Source of the DNA: Bryobacterales bacterium
Lineage (GTDB): Bacteria; Acidobacteriota; Terriglobia; Bryobacterales; Bryobacteraceae
NCBI GenBank assembly: GCA_026954325.1
Contig: JAIXKK010000222.1
Span: 1 to 64,000 of the forward strand
Direction: 5' to 3'
DNA: 64,000 nt
Part shown: positions 44,750 through 53,730 of the stretch, piece after piece
How the letters are laid out: each line of letters opens with the position of its first letter
Numbering within the stretch: the first letter of the stretch is position 1
Notes under the pieces: generated by a model
The model's database searches: none
Told to the model about the DNA's origin: nothing
The model's input: only the letters and a program-made list of their open reading frames with translations
Position numbers and translations under genes: made by a program

Positions 44750-45715
44750 ATGAAGGTAACAACCATGTGCATCCCCCTGGCAGCCGTTGCCGCCCTGGCG
44801 CAGGAACCTCCCGATGTGATGCGCCTGCACAAAATGAATTCCGAGCAGATGGCCTACATCGGCTCGGCCGGCCCCTCCTCCGCGGCCGCCGTGGCCGTTC
44901 TCGGCGCGGGCCCCGCCGGCGGAAAAGTGGTCAGGAACGCCCCCTACACCGCGGAATCCACCACCGAAATGACCCGTGTTCTGGCCGACGGCACGCGCAT
45001 TCTCAACAGGAACGCCTCCGTCATGGCCCGCGACAAAGAAGGCCGCACCCGCCGCGAACATACTCTCGGCGACATCGGCCCCATCGCTAACAGCCCGGCC
45101 GACGCCCCACGCTTCGTCACCATCACCGACAATGTCGCCAAAGAGGTCTACATCCTCAACCTCACCGAGAAGACCGCGCAGCGGGTGAAACTCGGCGAGC
45201 CGCTTGTGTTCCGGCACGAATCGCGTGAGGGCAACACGAAGCGCATTGTCGAGGAACGCACTCAGATGAGGGTTCACTCTTCCGCCGCCTCCGGTGACGT
45301 CTTCACCATGGCTGTCCCTCCACCCCCGCCCGGCGGACCCATGGTGGGCAGTTTCGCCATGCGCTTCGATGAAAAGAACGTCAAGACCGAAGACCTCGGC
45401 AAGCAGAACATGGAAGGTGTCGTGGTGACCGGAGCCCGCACCACCATGACCATCCCCGAGGGCGAAATCGGCAACGACCGCCCCATCATCTCCGTCTCCG
45501 AGCGCTGGTATTCCCCCGATCTCCAGATGGTCATCTACTCGAAAACCAACGATCCGCAGTTCGGCGAATCCGTCTACCGCGTGTCGAACCTCAAGGTAGG
45601 AGAGCCGGACGCCGGTCTCTTCAAGATCCCGGCCGGGTTCAAAATTCAGGAACCGTCGAAAGAGCCGGCGATCATGATGCGCAGACTCGCCCCCGGCCCG
45701 AACGACCAGGATTAG
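44750..45715 (+). CDS. Secreted protein of unknown function
   Basis: A 321-residue exported protein (signal 'MCIPLAAVAALAQ', strong AAGGAG upstream). Mature part: 'PYTAESTTEMTRVLADGTRI', a 'TVTITDNVAKEVYILNL'-like beta-rich segment, a Pro-rich stretch and 'RPIISVSERWYSPDLQMVIY'. The pattern of 'LADGTRI...RDKEGRTRRE' recurs in secreted Acidobacteria proteins that lack a named function. It lies directly downstream of the sigma/anti-sigma pair and might be a target of that sigma (inference). Confidence 0.7.
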   Translation: MKVTTMCIPLAAVAALAQEPPDVMRLHKMNSEQMAYIGSAGPSSAAAVAVLGAGPAGGKVVRNAPYTAESTTEMTRVLADGTRILNRNASVMARDKEGRTRREHTLGDIGPIANSPADAPRFVTITDNVAKEVYILNLTEKTAQRVKLGEPLVFRHESREGNTKRIVEERTQMRVHSSAASGDVFTMAVPPPPPGGPMVGSFAMRFDEKNVKTEDLGKQNMEGVVVTGARTTMTIPEGEIGNDRPIISVSERWYSPDLQMVIYSKTNDPQFGESVYRVSNLKVGEPDAGLFKIPAGFKIQEPSKEPAIMMRRLAPGPNDQD

Positions 45716-45737
45716 ATAGAATTTGCAGAAGCAATCC

Positions 45738-45759
45738 GGGCAGGCCCGTCCGCCTGCCC
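45738..45759 (+). terminator. Hairpin between two secreted-protein genes
   Basis: GGGCAGGC and GCCTGCCC form an 8-bp perfect stem with loop CCGTCC, followed by TTTCATCCTTCT. It lies 22 bases after the stop at 45715 and before the GTG at 45785. Confidence 0.6.
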
Positions 45760-47873
45760 TTTCATCCTTCTGGGAGGTGACCCCGTGCTTTTGCGAATCT
45801 GCTGCGCCCTGTTTTTGGCCTGCGCCCTCGCCGCGCAGGAACTGCCCGTCGTTTCCGTCGAATATCAGCCCCTGGCCGCCCAGGTATCCCGCCTGCTCGA
45901 TGCCATGGACTTGCTGGGCGAACCTCTCCCTCCCGAGGATGCCGCTGAGTTGAAGCGCCTCCTCACCCCGCCTCGGGACGGCGCCAGGGCAGTGGCCGCC
46001 ATCCAGAACATTCTCGACAGGCATTGTTTGATCGGCGTCAACATCAATCCCGAAAGCCGCGTTAAAGCCCAGCAGGGGCCTGCCCAGCCTGTGCTCGTCG
46101 AGCAGGGCTGGCGCGGCTTCCTCGTGAAGGTCCAGAACGAAGCCGGAATCACCGCCGTGCTCAACGCCTCCAGCCCGAATGCGGGAATGGTCCCCAACGC
46201 CCCTCCCGGGGCCGATCAACGCCGCTGGATCGATCTCCAGATGTTCCACAAGCAGCCGATGAAGGAGCGCCTCTCCGGCCTCGAACTCGAATACAAGATC
46301 CTTCAGCTTTACTCGAGCGTAGCCGGCAAGCGCGAAGCCAAGCTCGTCTTCGACGTCGGCCAGGGCACGCAGGATCTTGGCTTCCGCAGCGATGTCGACA
46401 TCCTCTTCAACGCCCACCCGGCTACGAAAGTCGCCCTCCGCGTCCTGGACCACGACGATACACCCACCACCGGGGGCTTCCTCATTCGAGATACGCTGGG
46501 ACGCGTCTACCCGTCGCAAACCAAGCGCCTCGCCCCCGACTTCTTCTTCCACCCGCAGGTCTACCGCGCCGACGGCGAGTTCCTCATGCTGCCCCCCGGC
46601 GATTACACGGTCGAGTACACTCGCGGGCCCGAATACGTCAAGAAGACGCGGAAACTCCACGTGGGCGCCGAGCCCATGACCATCACCTTCCGCCTCGAGC
46701 GCTGGATCGATCCGGCGAAGATGGGCTGGTATTCCGGCGATCATCACATCCACGCCGCCGGCTGCGCGCACTACGAAAAGCCCACCGAAGGCGTCTATCC
46801 CCGGGACATGATGCGCCACGTGCTCGGCGAGGACCTGAAGATCGGGTCCGTCCTCTCCTGGGGTCCCGGCTGGTATTTCCAGAAAACGTTCTTCGAAGGC
46901 AAAGACAACCCCGTCTCGACACAGGAAAACCGCATCCGCTATGACGTCGAGGTCTCCGGATTCCCTTCAAGCCATACCGGCCATATCTGCCTGCTCGGAC
47001 TCCATCAGCAGGACTATCCCGGAACGCGCCGCATTGAAGACTGGCCGAGTTTCGGCATCCCCATCCTGCGCTGGGCCAAGGAGCAGGGCGCGGTCACCGG
47101 CTATGCCCACTCCGGCTGGGGGCTCGCCTACCGGAAGGAACAACTGCCGACGCTCGAAATGCCGCCCTTTGACGGCATTGGAGCCAACGAATACATCGTC
47201 AGCGTCACCCTCGGCCTCATCGATTTCATCTCCACCGTCGACACACCCTACGTGAATGAACTCAACATCTGGTATCACACGCTGAACGCCGGCTATCGCG
47301 CCCGCATCAGCGGCGAAACCGACTTTCCCTGCATCTACGGCGAACGCGTGGGGCTCGGACGCAGTTATGTCCGCCAGACCAGGCTCGACTACCAGGACTG
47401 GGTGCGGGGCATCCGCGAAGGCCGCAACTACGTCTCCGACGGCCGCAGTCACCTGATGGGCTTCACCGTCAACGGCGTCGAGATGGGCCAGGGCGATAGC
47501 GAACTGCGCCTTGCCGCTCCAGGAACCGTCAAAATTACGGCGCAAGTGGCGGCGATGCTCGATCCGAAACCCGACGAATCCTTCCGCCACAAACGCTACG
47601 ATGAAAAGCCCTACTGGGACCTCGAGCGCGCCCGCATCGGCGATACACGCACCGTTCCCGTCGAACTCATCGTCAACGGCGTCGCCGCCGGCCGCCAGAT
47701 CATCGAAGCCGACGGTATGATCCGCCCCATCACCTTCACCCATAAACTCGACCGCTCCAGTTGGGTCGCCCTCCGCATCCTCTTCTCCTCGCACACCAAT
47801 CCCGTCTTCGTCACCGTGCGGGGCAAACCCATCCGCGCTTCCCGCGACAGCATCGAGTGGTGCCTCAGAGCCG

Positions 47874-47878
47874 TTGAT
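47874..47878. repeat. Target-site duplication TTGAT, left copy
   Basis: TTGAT abuts the left end of the insertion sequence; the right copy is at 49595-49599. Removing the element and one copy restores the metallohydrolase frame exactly. Because bases flanking both tips also match (G before, C after), a 7-bp GTTGATC duplication is the alternative reading. Confidence 0.85.
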
Positions 47879-47899
47879 CCTAAAAAGAGCAGTTGTCTG

Positions 47900-47918
47900 A
47901 CTTCGCGCCGAGCGAAGT
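47900..47918. repeat. 7-bp hairpin at the left end of the IS
   Basis: ACTTCGC-GCCGA-GCGAAGT is a perfect hairpin between the left inverted repeat and the transposase start at 47936. Such structures can block readthrough translation from outside the element. Confidence 0.55.
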
Positions 47919-47935
47919 GGTTATGATTGTTCGAC

Positions 47936-49570
47936 ATGAGCAACGGAACCGAAGTCAATTTGACTCACCCAGCAGGTGAAGTGGAAATCGCAGCAAATCA
48001 GGAGGCGGAAGCGGGCACCAGCTTGGACACTTTCGGCGGGAAGGTTCACGTAAGGTGGGCGACGGAGGCTGCGGTGAGCAGTCTCGGACTGATGCCGTTC
48101 TTCATCGAATTTCTCAAGACGAGCGGACGGTTCGACAAGTGGGTCGAGGATTGTCCGTTGCGCTACAGCAGCAGTAACGCGCCTGAGAAGCGAAACGTGC
48201 TGGGGACGCTGGTGCTCTCTGTGTTGGCAGGGCATTGGCGGTATGCGCACATCAATGCGATCCGCGGTGACGGTGTCAATCCAGGATTGTTAGGGATGAC
48301 GAAAGTGGCCAGCGAGGACTCGGTGCGGCGGGCAATGAAGGCGCTGGAGGAAGAAGCCAGTGGGGAGTGGATGAAGAAGCATTTGAAGGCGACCTACGAA
48401 CCGCTGCTGGAGGAGCCATGGGTATTAGATGTGGACACCACCGTGAAGCCGTTGTACGGACACCAGGAGGATGCCAAGGTGGGATATAACCCAACCAAGC
48501 CTGGACGGCCGTCGCACGCCTATCACAGTTACTTCATCGGGAGAGTCCGTATGGTGGCGGATATGGAGGTGCAAGCGGGAAACCAGACAGCGCCATCGTA
48601 TGCGCAACCGGAGATGTGGAAGTTTCTCGATGGACTGAGCAAGCAGCAGCGGCCGGTCTTTCTGCGCGGGGACAGTCATTGGGGTGCAGAGAAGGCGATG
48701 CAGGGTGCCGAGGAGCGAGGACTGGGATTTGTGTTCAAGCTCAAGCAGAGCACGAATGTGAAGAGGTTGATCGGAAAGCTTTTCGATAGAACAGGTTGGA
48801 AGGATGCGGGGCAGAAGTGGGAAGGGGTCGAGGATGTGTTGCAGTTGAGCGGGTGGAGCCGGGAGCGGCGCGTGGTGGTGTTGCGGCGTCCGGTGCCGGA
48901 GCAGTCAGCAGAGGAAGGAACAGTGGAAGGGCAAGTGGAGGGGACAGTTGAGGAGAAGGTCACGAAGAAGGGCCGGAAAGGTCGAAGGGGCAGAAAGCGA
49001 AAAGCCGAGAAGCAACTCAGTTTGGACCTGCCGGAACTCACCCATCAGGGAGTGAAATATGAGTACGCGGTGCTGGTCACCTCGCTGCCGGATGAGGTGC
49101 GAACAGTGGCGCAACACTATCGGGACCGGGGCGATTCGGAGAACAACTTTGACGAGTTGAAGAACCAGTGGGGATGGGCAGGATTCACAACGAAAGATCG
49201 GCAACGGTGTCAGATTATGGGGCGGGTCATCGCCTTGGTCTACAACTGGTGGACGATCTTCATGCGCCTGGGGCTTCCGGACAAACACGCCGAAGCGATC
49301 ACGTCGCGGCCCCTGGCGCTGCACGGCATCGCACGACAGACGAGGCATGCCAATCAGACCACCCTGGAGATCACGAGCACGCATGCCGAAGGGCAGCGGA
49401 TTCAGGAGGTTCTGACCAAGGTGAGCGGGTTTCTCAAGAGAATCAAAACTACTGCGAAGCAGTTGACGGAATTGGAGCGCTGGAAGTGGATACTGAGTGC
49501 TGCGTTCCGAAATTTCTTGGGCGGCAGGCTCCTTGGACACGAGGCCCGGCTCGCCGATGCTCCAAGCTAA
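47936..49570 (+). CDS. IS1380-family transposase
   Basis: A 544-residue DDE transposase. Likely catalytic residues are the aspartate in 'WVLDVDTTVKPLYGHQEDA' (about 165), that in 'VFLRGDSHWGAEKAM' (about 244) and the glutamate in 'YRDRGDSENNFDELKNQWG' (about 402). A Lys/Arg-rich low-complexity insert ('KKGRKGRRGRKRKAEKQ') lies between the second and third. The frame is intact and the gene fills the element. The start ATG 47936 is preferred to a TTG 9 bases earlier. Confidence 0.9.
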   Translation: MSNGTEVNLTHPAGEVEIAANQEAEAGTSLDTFGGKVHVRWATEAAVSSLGLMPFFIEFLKTSGRFDKWVEDCPLRYSSSNAPEKRNVLGTLVLSVLAGHWRYAHINAIRGDGVNPGLLGMTKVASEDSVRRAMKALEEEASGEWMKKHLKATYEPLLEEPWVLDVDTTVKPLYGHQEDAKVGYNPTKPGRPSHAYHSYFIGRVRMVADMEVQAGNQTAPSYAQPEMWKFLDGLSKQQRPVFLRGDSHWGAEKAMQGAEERGLGFVFKLKQSTNVKRLIGKLFDRTGWKDAGQKWEGVEDVLQLSGWSRERRVVVLRRPVPEQSAEEGTVEGQVEGTVEEKVTKKGRKGRRGRKRKAEKQLSLDLPELTHQGVKYEYAVLVTSLPDEVRTVAQHYRDRGDSENNFDELKNQWGWAGFTTKDRQRCQIMGRVIALVYNWWTIFMRLGLPDKHAEAITSRPLALHGIARQTRHANQTTLEITSTHAEGQRIQEVLTKVSGFLKRIKTTAKQLTELERWKWILSAAFRNFLGGRLLGHEARLADAPS

Positions 49571-49594
49571 CTCAGGTTAACTGCTCTTTTTAGG

Positions 49595-49719
49595 TTGATC
49601 AGTGCTATCAACAAAAGGCGCCGCGCATCCGTCTCGAGGATCGCGGCGAGATGGAGCGCATGTACGAATCGGCCCGAAGAGCCTACCGCGCGCGTCTCGC
49701 CGAAGTCCCGGCGAATTGA
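49595..49719 (+). pseudogene. Right TSD copy and displaced 3' end of the metallohydrolase gene
   Basis: After TTGAT (49595-49599) the frame of the interrupted gene continues from 49600 as 39 codons starting 'QCYQQKAPRIRLEDRGEMER' and ends at TGA 49717-49719. It lacks its own start and is no longer translated as part of the enzyme. Confidence 0.85.
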
Positions 49720-49725
49720 TTCAAA

Positions 49726-51534
49726 CTACGGCTCGTACAGGCTCGGCATGCGGAACGAGCGGTATTCCGGCGTGGCCGCTTCAATCTCGTACACGACGTT
49801 GCCGAGCGCGTCCACTTCCAGCGACCGGCTGCGATCCGGTTCCCCGTTCACCCCCCGGATCCAGCCCACGTCGAAGTGATAGTTCCCGTTCGCAAGCCGG
49901 TGCGCCGATCCCAGTGCGTCGGCGTATGCTCCCAGATCCGCGTTCAACACCAGTCTTGCCGTCCGGTTCTCCTCGTCCAGTTGAAGCGCCTGCCCACGGC
50001 TGTGCGCGCTCTCGTCATTCGCGTAGCGGATGTTTCCATCATCGAACACCGTCAGTTTCGTCGGGTCGGCGAACTCGAAGTTGGCGTCATGCTGATGCGA
50101 AAACCACGGATACGGGTCGTCCGATTCCAGTGAAAAATCCCCATCCTTGCCAAGCCGCCAAAGCACGTCGCCACTCCCCGATCCATTGGCATAGTCGATC
50201 TTCACCAGCCAGTCCTGGTGACGGATCGAATATAGAATCGACCCGTCCGGCGTCAGTTGCAGCGAATTGCCGTGAAGCCAGTCATTCGCCACCGCGGCAT
50301 TATAGAACGGCGGGCATCCCCCGCCCACGGCCTTGCAGGTTTCCTTCAACGTGGCCATGCGGGACGTGTCCAGATGTTCGAAGGCGTCCCACGTCCACGC
50401 CACTTGCAGATCCTTGTCCAGCACGAGGATCATATCCCCGATCACGTCCACCTCGCCCGGCCCCTGCACGTCTATCAGAATTTGTTCCACGTCGGCCAGC
50501 ACCAGAATCTTGCCGTCCGGCATTCGTCTCGCTTCATGGTGAAAGCCGCTGACCCAGCGCTTCCCCATCAGCGCCAATTGTTCGTTGATCCGCGCGGCGT
50601 TCGTTTCCCGCAGCGTGTTTCCCGCTACATCAATCTCCTTTACGGTCTGGTGCGCCGGATCCTCACCCGGACTTTCATAAATCCCCCAAAAGCGCCCGCC
50701 CCTCTCCGGACGGGTAAGGTAACTCATGTTGCCCACGTAATACCAGATGATATTCCCGTTCAAATCCGTGGCCAGATTCGGCTGCTCAAGCGTGCTTTGC
50801 AGCAGCACGCCTGTCCCGGTGGCGCCCCGCACCACCGTGTAGGGCGCGAATTGGAGCGTCACCTCCCCCGTGGTTGCGCTCAACGCCGGACCCCGCGCAA
50901 ATTCGGTTCCCGTATCAACTACCTGGTTCACCTGATAGGTCGTTTTCTCCCGCAACCCCGCGATATAGAAATTCATCGTCAGCCCATCCCGGCAAGCCTT
51001 GTAAGGCGTCGTGTTCAGGATGTTGTCCGGACCGCGAAACTCCACGCGCATCCTCGAACCCGCCGCGCAGGGCGGAGCGCTGTAGTAAAGCACCAGTGGA
51101 TGATTCGTGTTGTTGATTACGGGCGCGCTCCCGGCAAGCGGCAATACCTGATAGTACGCGCTCGCCGCCGCCGAGTCTCCCGTGCCGGGGTTTCTTACTG
51201 AAACCTCGATCTCATATGTCCCCTCATGCTCGCTCGCCGTCCAATCAAACTGCGATTCCGGACCGTAATCGCGGTACATCGCGAAATCCTCACCCACCCG
51301 GCGGACCCGGAACCGGTACCACAGCGTCCCTTCCGCCGCTCCGCTCACCACCGGCGTCCATGTGACAACCGCGCCCACATAAGCTGGCGCCGGAACCGAG
51401 GATCCAAGCGACACGGACATTGCATCGGCAGGTACGGTACAAAATAGGAAAACAAAAGCGAAAATAAGAAAAAAATATACCTTCAAGCTTGGACTTCTCC
51501 GCTCATTTTCTGACTTGCGCGAATGAATTCTCAT
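49726..51534 (-). CDS. Arylsulfotransferase (ASST)-family protein, paralogue 1
   Basis: A 602-residue exported protein (signal 'VYFFLIFAFVFLFCTVPADA'). Residues about 40-135 are an Ig/Fn3-like domain ('WYRFRVRRVGEDFAMYRDYG'); the rest is a beta-propeller with ASST-like motifs: 'VSGFHHEARRMPDGKILVLA', 'VANDWLHGNSLQLTPDG', 'WFSHQHDANF', 'NDESAHSRGQALQL' and 'RLANGNYHFDVGW'. ASSTs move sulfate between phenols without PAPS; related propellers can be non-enzymatic, so activity is a proposal. A close paralogue with the same architecture is at 57637-59397. The start is uncertain: ATG 51534, or TTG 51486 behind GGAGAAG. Confidence 0.75.
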   Translation of the reverse strand: MRIHSRKSENERRSPSLKVYFFLIFAFVFLFCTVPADAMSVSLGSSVPAPAYVGAVVTWTPVVSGAAEGTLWYRFRVRRVGEDFAMYRDYGPESQFDWTASEHEGTYEIEVSVRNPGTGDSAAASAYYQVLPLAGSAPVINNTNHPLVLYYSAPPCAAGSRMRVEFRGPDNILNTTPYKACRDGLTMNFYIAGLREKTTYQVNQVVDTGTEFARGPALSATTGEVTLQFAPYTVVRGATGTGVLLQSTLEQPNLATDLNGNIIWYYVGNMSYLTRPERGGRFWGIYESPGEDPAHQTVKEIDVAGNTLRETNAARINEQLALMGKRWVSGFHHEARRMPDGKILVLADVEQILIDVQGPGEVDVIGDMILVLDKDLQVAWTWDAFEHLDTSRMATLKETCKAVGGGCPPFYNAAVANDWLHGNSLQLTPDGSILYSIRHQDWLVKIDYANGSGSGDVLWRLGKDGDFSLESDDPYPWFSHQHDANFEFADPTKLTVFDDGNIRYANDESAHSRGQALQLDEENRTARLVLNADLGAYADALGSAHRLANGNYHFDVGWIRGVNGEPDRSRSLEVDALGNVVYEIEAATPEYRSFRMPSLYEP

Positions 51535-51626
51535 CGCGCTCTAAAATGAACAGACGCCGCTTCTCCGCCTCAGGTAATCCCCGCATACATCTTTCGCCCC
51601 ATCTCATCGCCACCGGCCCCGCGCCG

Positions 51627-52802
51627 CTACTGCGAACACCCGCGCGCGGCAACCGGCCATACGGCCTCCACCTGTTCTCCCCGAACCGCGTAGATCCGGT
51701 CGTACAGGTTCACCGTCGGGTCGCAGTGCGGAATGATGAACTCCAGGCGATCGCCTGTGCGCGGCGGCCGCCCCTCCTTCAGCGCAATCCGGCCATGCTC
51801 ATCCCCCGCGAATCCGTACGGGAGTTCCCCACCCCCGCGCCATCGCGGCGGGAACGGCCGGTCCGTCGAAAACGCCTTGTATCCCGCGTCCACTACCGCC
51901 ATGTCCGCCTTCGGCAGGCTCACCACCGTCGCAATCACGAACAGCGCGTTGCGGAAATCCTCGTAGACTTCGCCCGATTGCCCGCCGATCCGGTTGTAAT
52001 CCAGATCCATGAACAGGAAACTGCCTGGCTGCAGTTCCGTAATCCCTTCGATCGCCGTGTCGATGTTATACGTCCCTGTCGAGCCGCCGGAAAGCCAGGG
52101 GCAGGAAATCCCTTTCCTTTCGAGCATGCGGCGCGTCTCCACGGCCGGCGCCATCGCTTCCTGGGAAACCAGTTTCCGGTTTTCATAGCCCACCGTATGC
52201 GAGGCTTGGCCGGCATAGGCCTGAATCCCCGCCAACCGCAAATTCGAAAACCTGTCGATCGCTTCTCCCACCGCCACCGCGGGACCCAGCGGGGCCACTC
52301 CGGTCCTGTTCCCCACGAACAGGTCAATCGCGACATGGAGAGTCACCCCGGCCGCGGACGCTGCCTCGTTCAACTCGCGCGCGTTCTCCGCGTCATCCAC
52401 CACGAAAATCGTTTCCGGCCGCGCCGCCGCCAGCGCTATGGCCCGCTCGATCTTCCGCCTCCCGATCACGGCCGTTGTCACCAGCAGGCCTGTTACCCCG
52501 TGCGCCGCCAGCGCCGCCGCCTCGCTCAATCTCGCCGCGCACACCCCTACCGCCCCCTGGGCAATCAGGTACTTCGCAATGGCGGGACACTTGTGCGTCT
52601 TCGCGTGCGGCCGGAACGCCCGCCCCGTCCCGTGCACGAAGGCGATCATCTTGCGGCAATTGTCTTCAAAGGCGTCCAGATCGGCGATCAGCGCCGGAGT
52701 CGGCAGGTCATGCTTGGAAAGTTTGCCCTTGACGTCTCCGCTCTCGAGAATACGGTCAATTTCGGGACCGGTATAGGTCCGCGCGGTGGAAATGCTGGCC
52801 AC
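51627..52802 (-). CDS. DSD1-family PLP enzyme (D-serine dehydratase / D-threonine aldolase-like)
   Basis: A 391-residue fold-type III PLP enzyme. 'LPTPALIADLDAFEDNCRKM' and the PLP lysine in 'FRPHAKTHKCP' (K68) mark the alanine-racemase-like barrel; the C-terminal metal site is 'IIPHCDPTVNLYD' (His and Cys zinc ligands), as in D-serine dehydratase and D-threonine aldolase. The reaction cannot be told apart from sequence. GTG start at 52802. It is divergent from htpX. Confidence 0.85.
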   Translation of the reverse strand: MASISTARTYTGPEIDRILESGDVKGKLSKHDLPTPALIADLDAFEDNCRKMIAFVHGTGRAFRPHAKTHKCPAIAKYLIAQGAVGVCAARLSEAAALAAHGVTGLLVTTAVIGRRKIERAIALAAARPETIFVVDDAENARELNEAASAAGVTLHVAIDLFVGNRTGVAPLGPAVAVGEAIDRFSNLRLAGIQAYAGQASHTVGYENRKLVSQEAMAPAVETRRMLERKGISCPWLSGGSTGTYNIDTAIEGITELQPGSFLFMDLDYNRIGGQSGEVYEDFRNALFVIATVVSLPKADMAVVDAGYKAFSTDRPFPPRWRGGGELPYGFAGDEHGRIALKEGRPPRTGDRLEFIIPHCDPTVNLYDRIYAVRGEQVEAVWPVAARGCSQ

Positions 52803-52858
52803 AAGCCTTTATTCTAGCGAATGCGAAACGTTCGGCGCTCCTTCGGCATCCAAGTAAC

Positions 52859-53725
52859 ATGCGTGGGAACGGCTACAAAACATTACTGTTGCTATCTGTT
52901 TTGACCTCGCTCTGCCTGTGGGGCGGCTTCGCCCTCGCCGGCAACACCGGCGTCCTTGTCGCCCTTGTCCTGTCAGGTGTTATGAACCTGGGAGCCTATT
53001 GGTTCTCCGCCAGGTTCGTCCTTCGCCTTTACGGCGCGCGCGAAGTGAGCCTCCTCGAATCCCCTTATCTTTTCCGGCTCATCCGGCGCGCCTCCCGCGG
53101 AGCCGGTCTCCTCGTCCCCCGCGTCTACCTCATCCCCGAAAATGCCCCGAATGCCTTCGCCACCGGACGAAATCAAAAACATGGAGCCGTCGCCGTGACC
53201 GATGGCCTGCTGCGCTTGCTCAATGAGGAAGAACTCGAAGCCGTCCTTGCCCACGAACTCGTCCACGTCCGAAACCGCGACACATTGCTCGCGGGCGCCG
53301 CCGCTACTCTCGCCGGAGCCTTCTCGAGCCTCGCCAATTTCGCCCTCTGGGGTGTCATGCTGGGCGCCCCGCGCGGCAAGGAAGACCGCGGCGCCGCCTT
53401 ATCCACCCTGTTTACCTTGCTCTTCTCTCCCATCGCCGCCACGCTCGTCCGGCTCTCTGTCTCGCGAACACGCGAGTTCGCCGCCGATAAGGCGTCCGCG
53501 CTCATCACCGGCAATCCCCTTGCCTTGGCCTCCGCCCTCGAAAAAATGGAACGCGAGAGCCGCGCCGTCCCCTTCTACTCGGGCAGCCTGGAAACCGCCC
53601 ACCTCTTCATCCAGAATCCATTTCCCAACGCCAGACTCGCCAAGCTCTTTCGCACTCATCCCCCCACCGCCGAGCGCGTACGCCGCTTGCGCGCCATGGC
53701 CCCCATCTATCACTTGGCCGCCTGA
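52859..53725 (+). CDS. htpX: HtpX-like M48 membrane protease
   Basis: A 288-residue inner-membrane zinc protease for quality control of membrane proteins. Two N-terminal helices (about 7-28, 30-52), the zinc motif 'LAHELVHVRNRD' (HELVH 132-136), two further hydrophobic segments (about 145-170, 183-203), the third zinc ligand in 'TREFAADKASA' and a C-terminal 'LFRTHPPTAERVRRL'. Length and order match HtpX. Convergent with the beta-propeller gene, 5 bases apart. Confidence 0.92.
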   Translation: MRGNGYKTLLLLSVLTSLCLWGGFALAGNTGVLVALVLSGVMNLGAYWFSARFVLRLYGAREVSLLESPYLFRLIRRASRGAGLLVPRVYLIPENAPNAFATGRNQKHGAVAVTDGLLRLLNEEELEAVLAHELVHVRNRDTLLAGAAATLAGAFSSLANFALWGVMLGAPRGKEDRGAALSTLFTLLFSPIAATLVRLSVSRTREFAADKASALITGNPLALASALEKMERESRAVPFYSGSLETAHLFIQNPFPNARLAKLFRTHPPTAERVRRLRAMAPIYHLAA

Positions 53726-53730
53726 GTCCT

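Larger units (their letters stand above)
45785..47926 (+). pseudogene. CehA/McbA-family metallohydrolase, 3' end replaced by IS insertion
   Basis: A secreted (signal 'LLRICCALFLACALAAQ') PHP-like metallohydrolase; the metal motif 'YSGDHHIHAAGC' is at about residues 317-328, with 'GYAHSGWGLAY' and 'NELNIWYHTLNAGYRARISG' further on. Relatives hydrolyse carbamates and related esters. The reading frame is native for 698 codons (to 47878), then runs into the IS end and stops after 15 foreign residues. The lost 39 codons ('QCYQQKAPRIRLEDRGEMER' onward) are intact at 49600-49719, so the original protein had 737 residues. All visible catalytic motifs are upstream of the break, so the truncated protein could still be active. 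Confidence 0.85.
47879..49594 (+). mobile_element. IS1380-type insertion sequence, complete, 1,716 bp
   Basis: Ends carry a 16-bp perfect inverted repeat CCTAAAAAGAGCAGTT (47879-47894 and 49579-49594). A single transposase gene fills the element. Ends starting CC, a 5-bp target duplication and the transposase wording fit the IS1380 family. Intact ORF, perfect ends and identical flanks point to a recent insertion. Confidence 0.9.
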
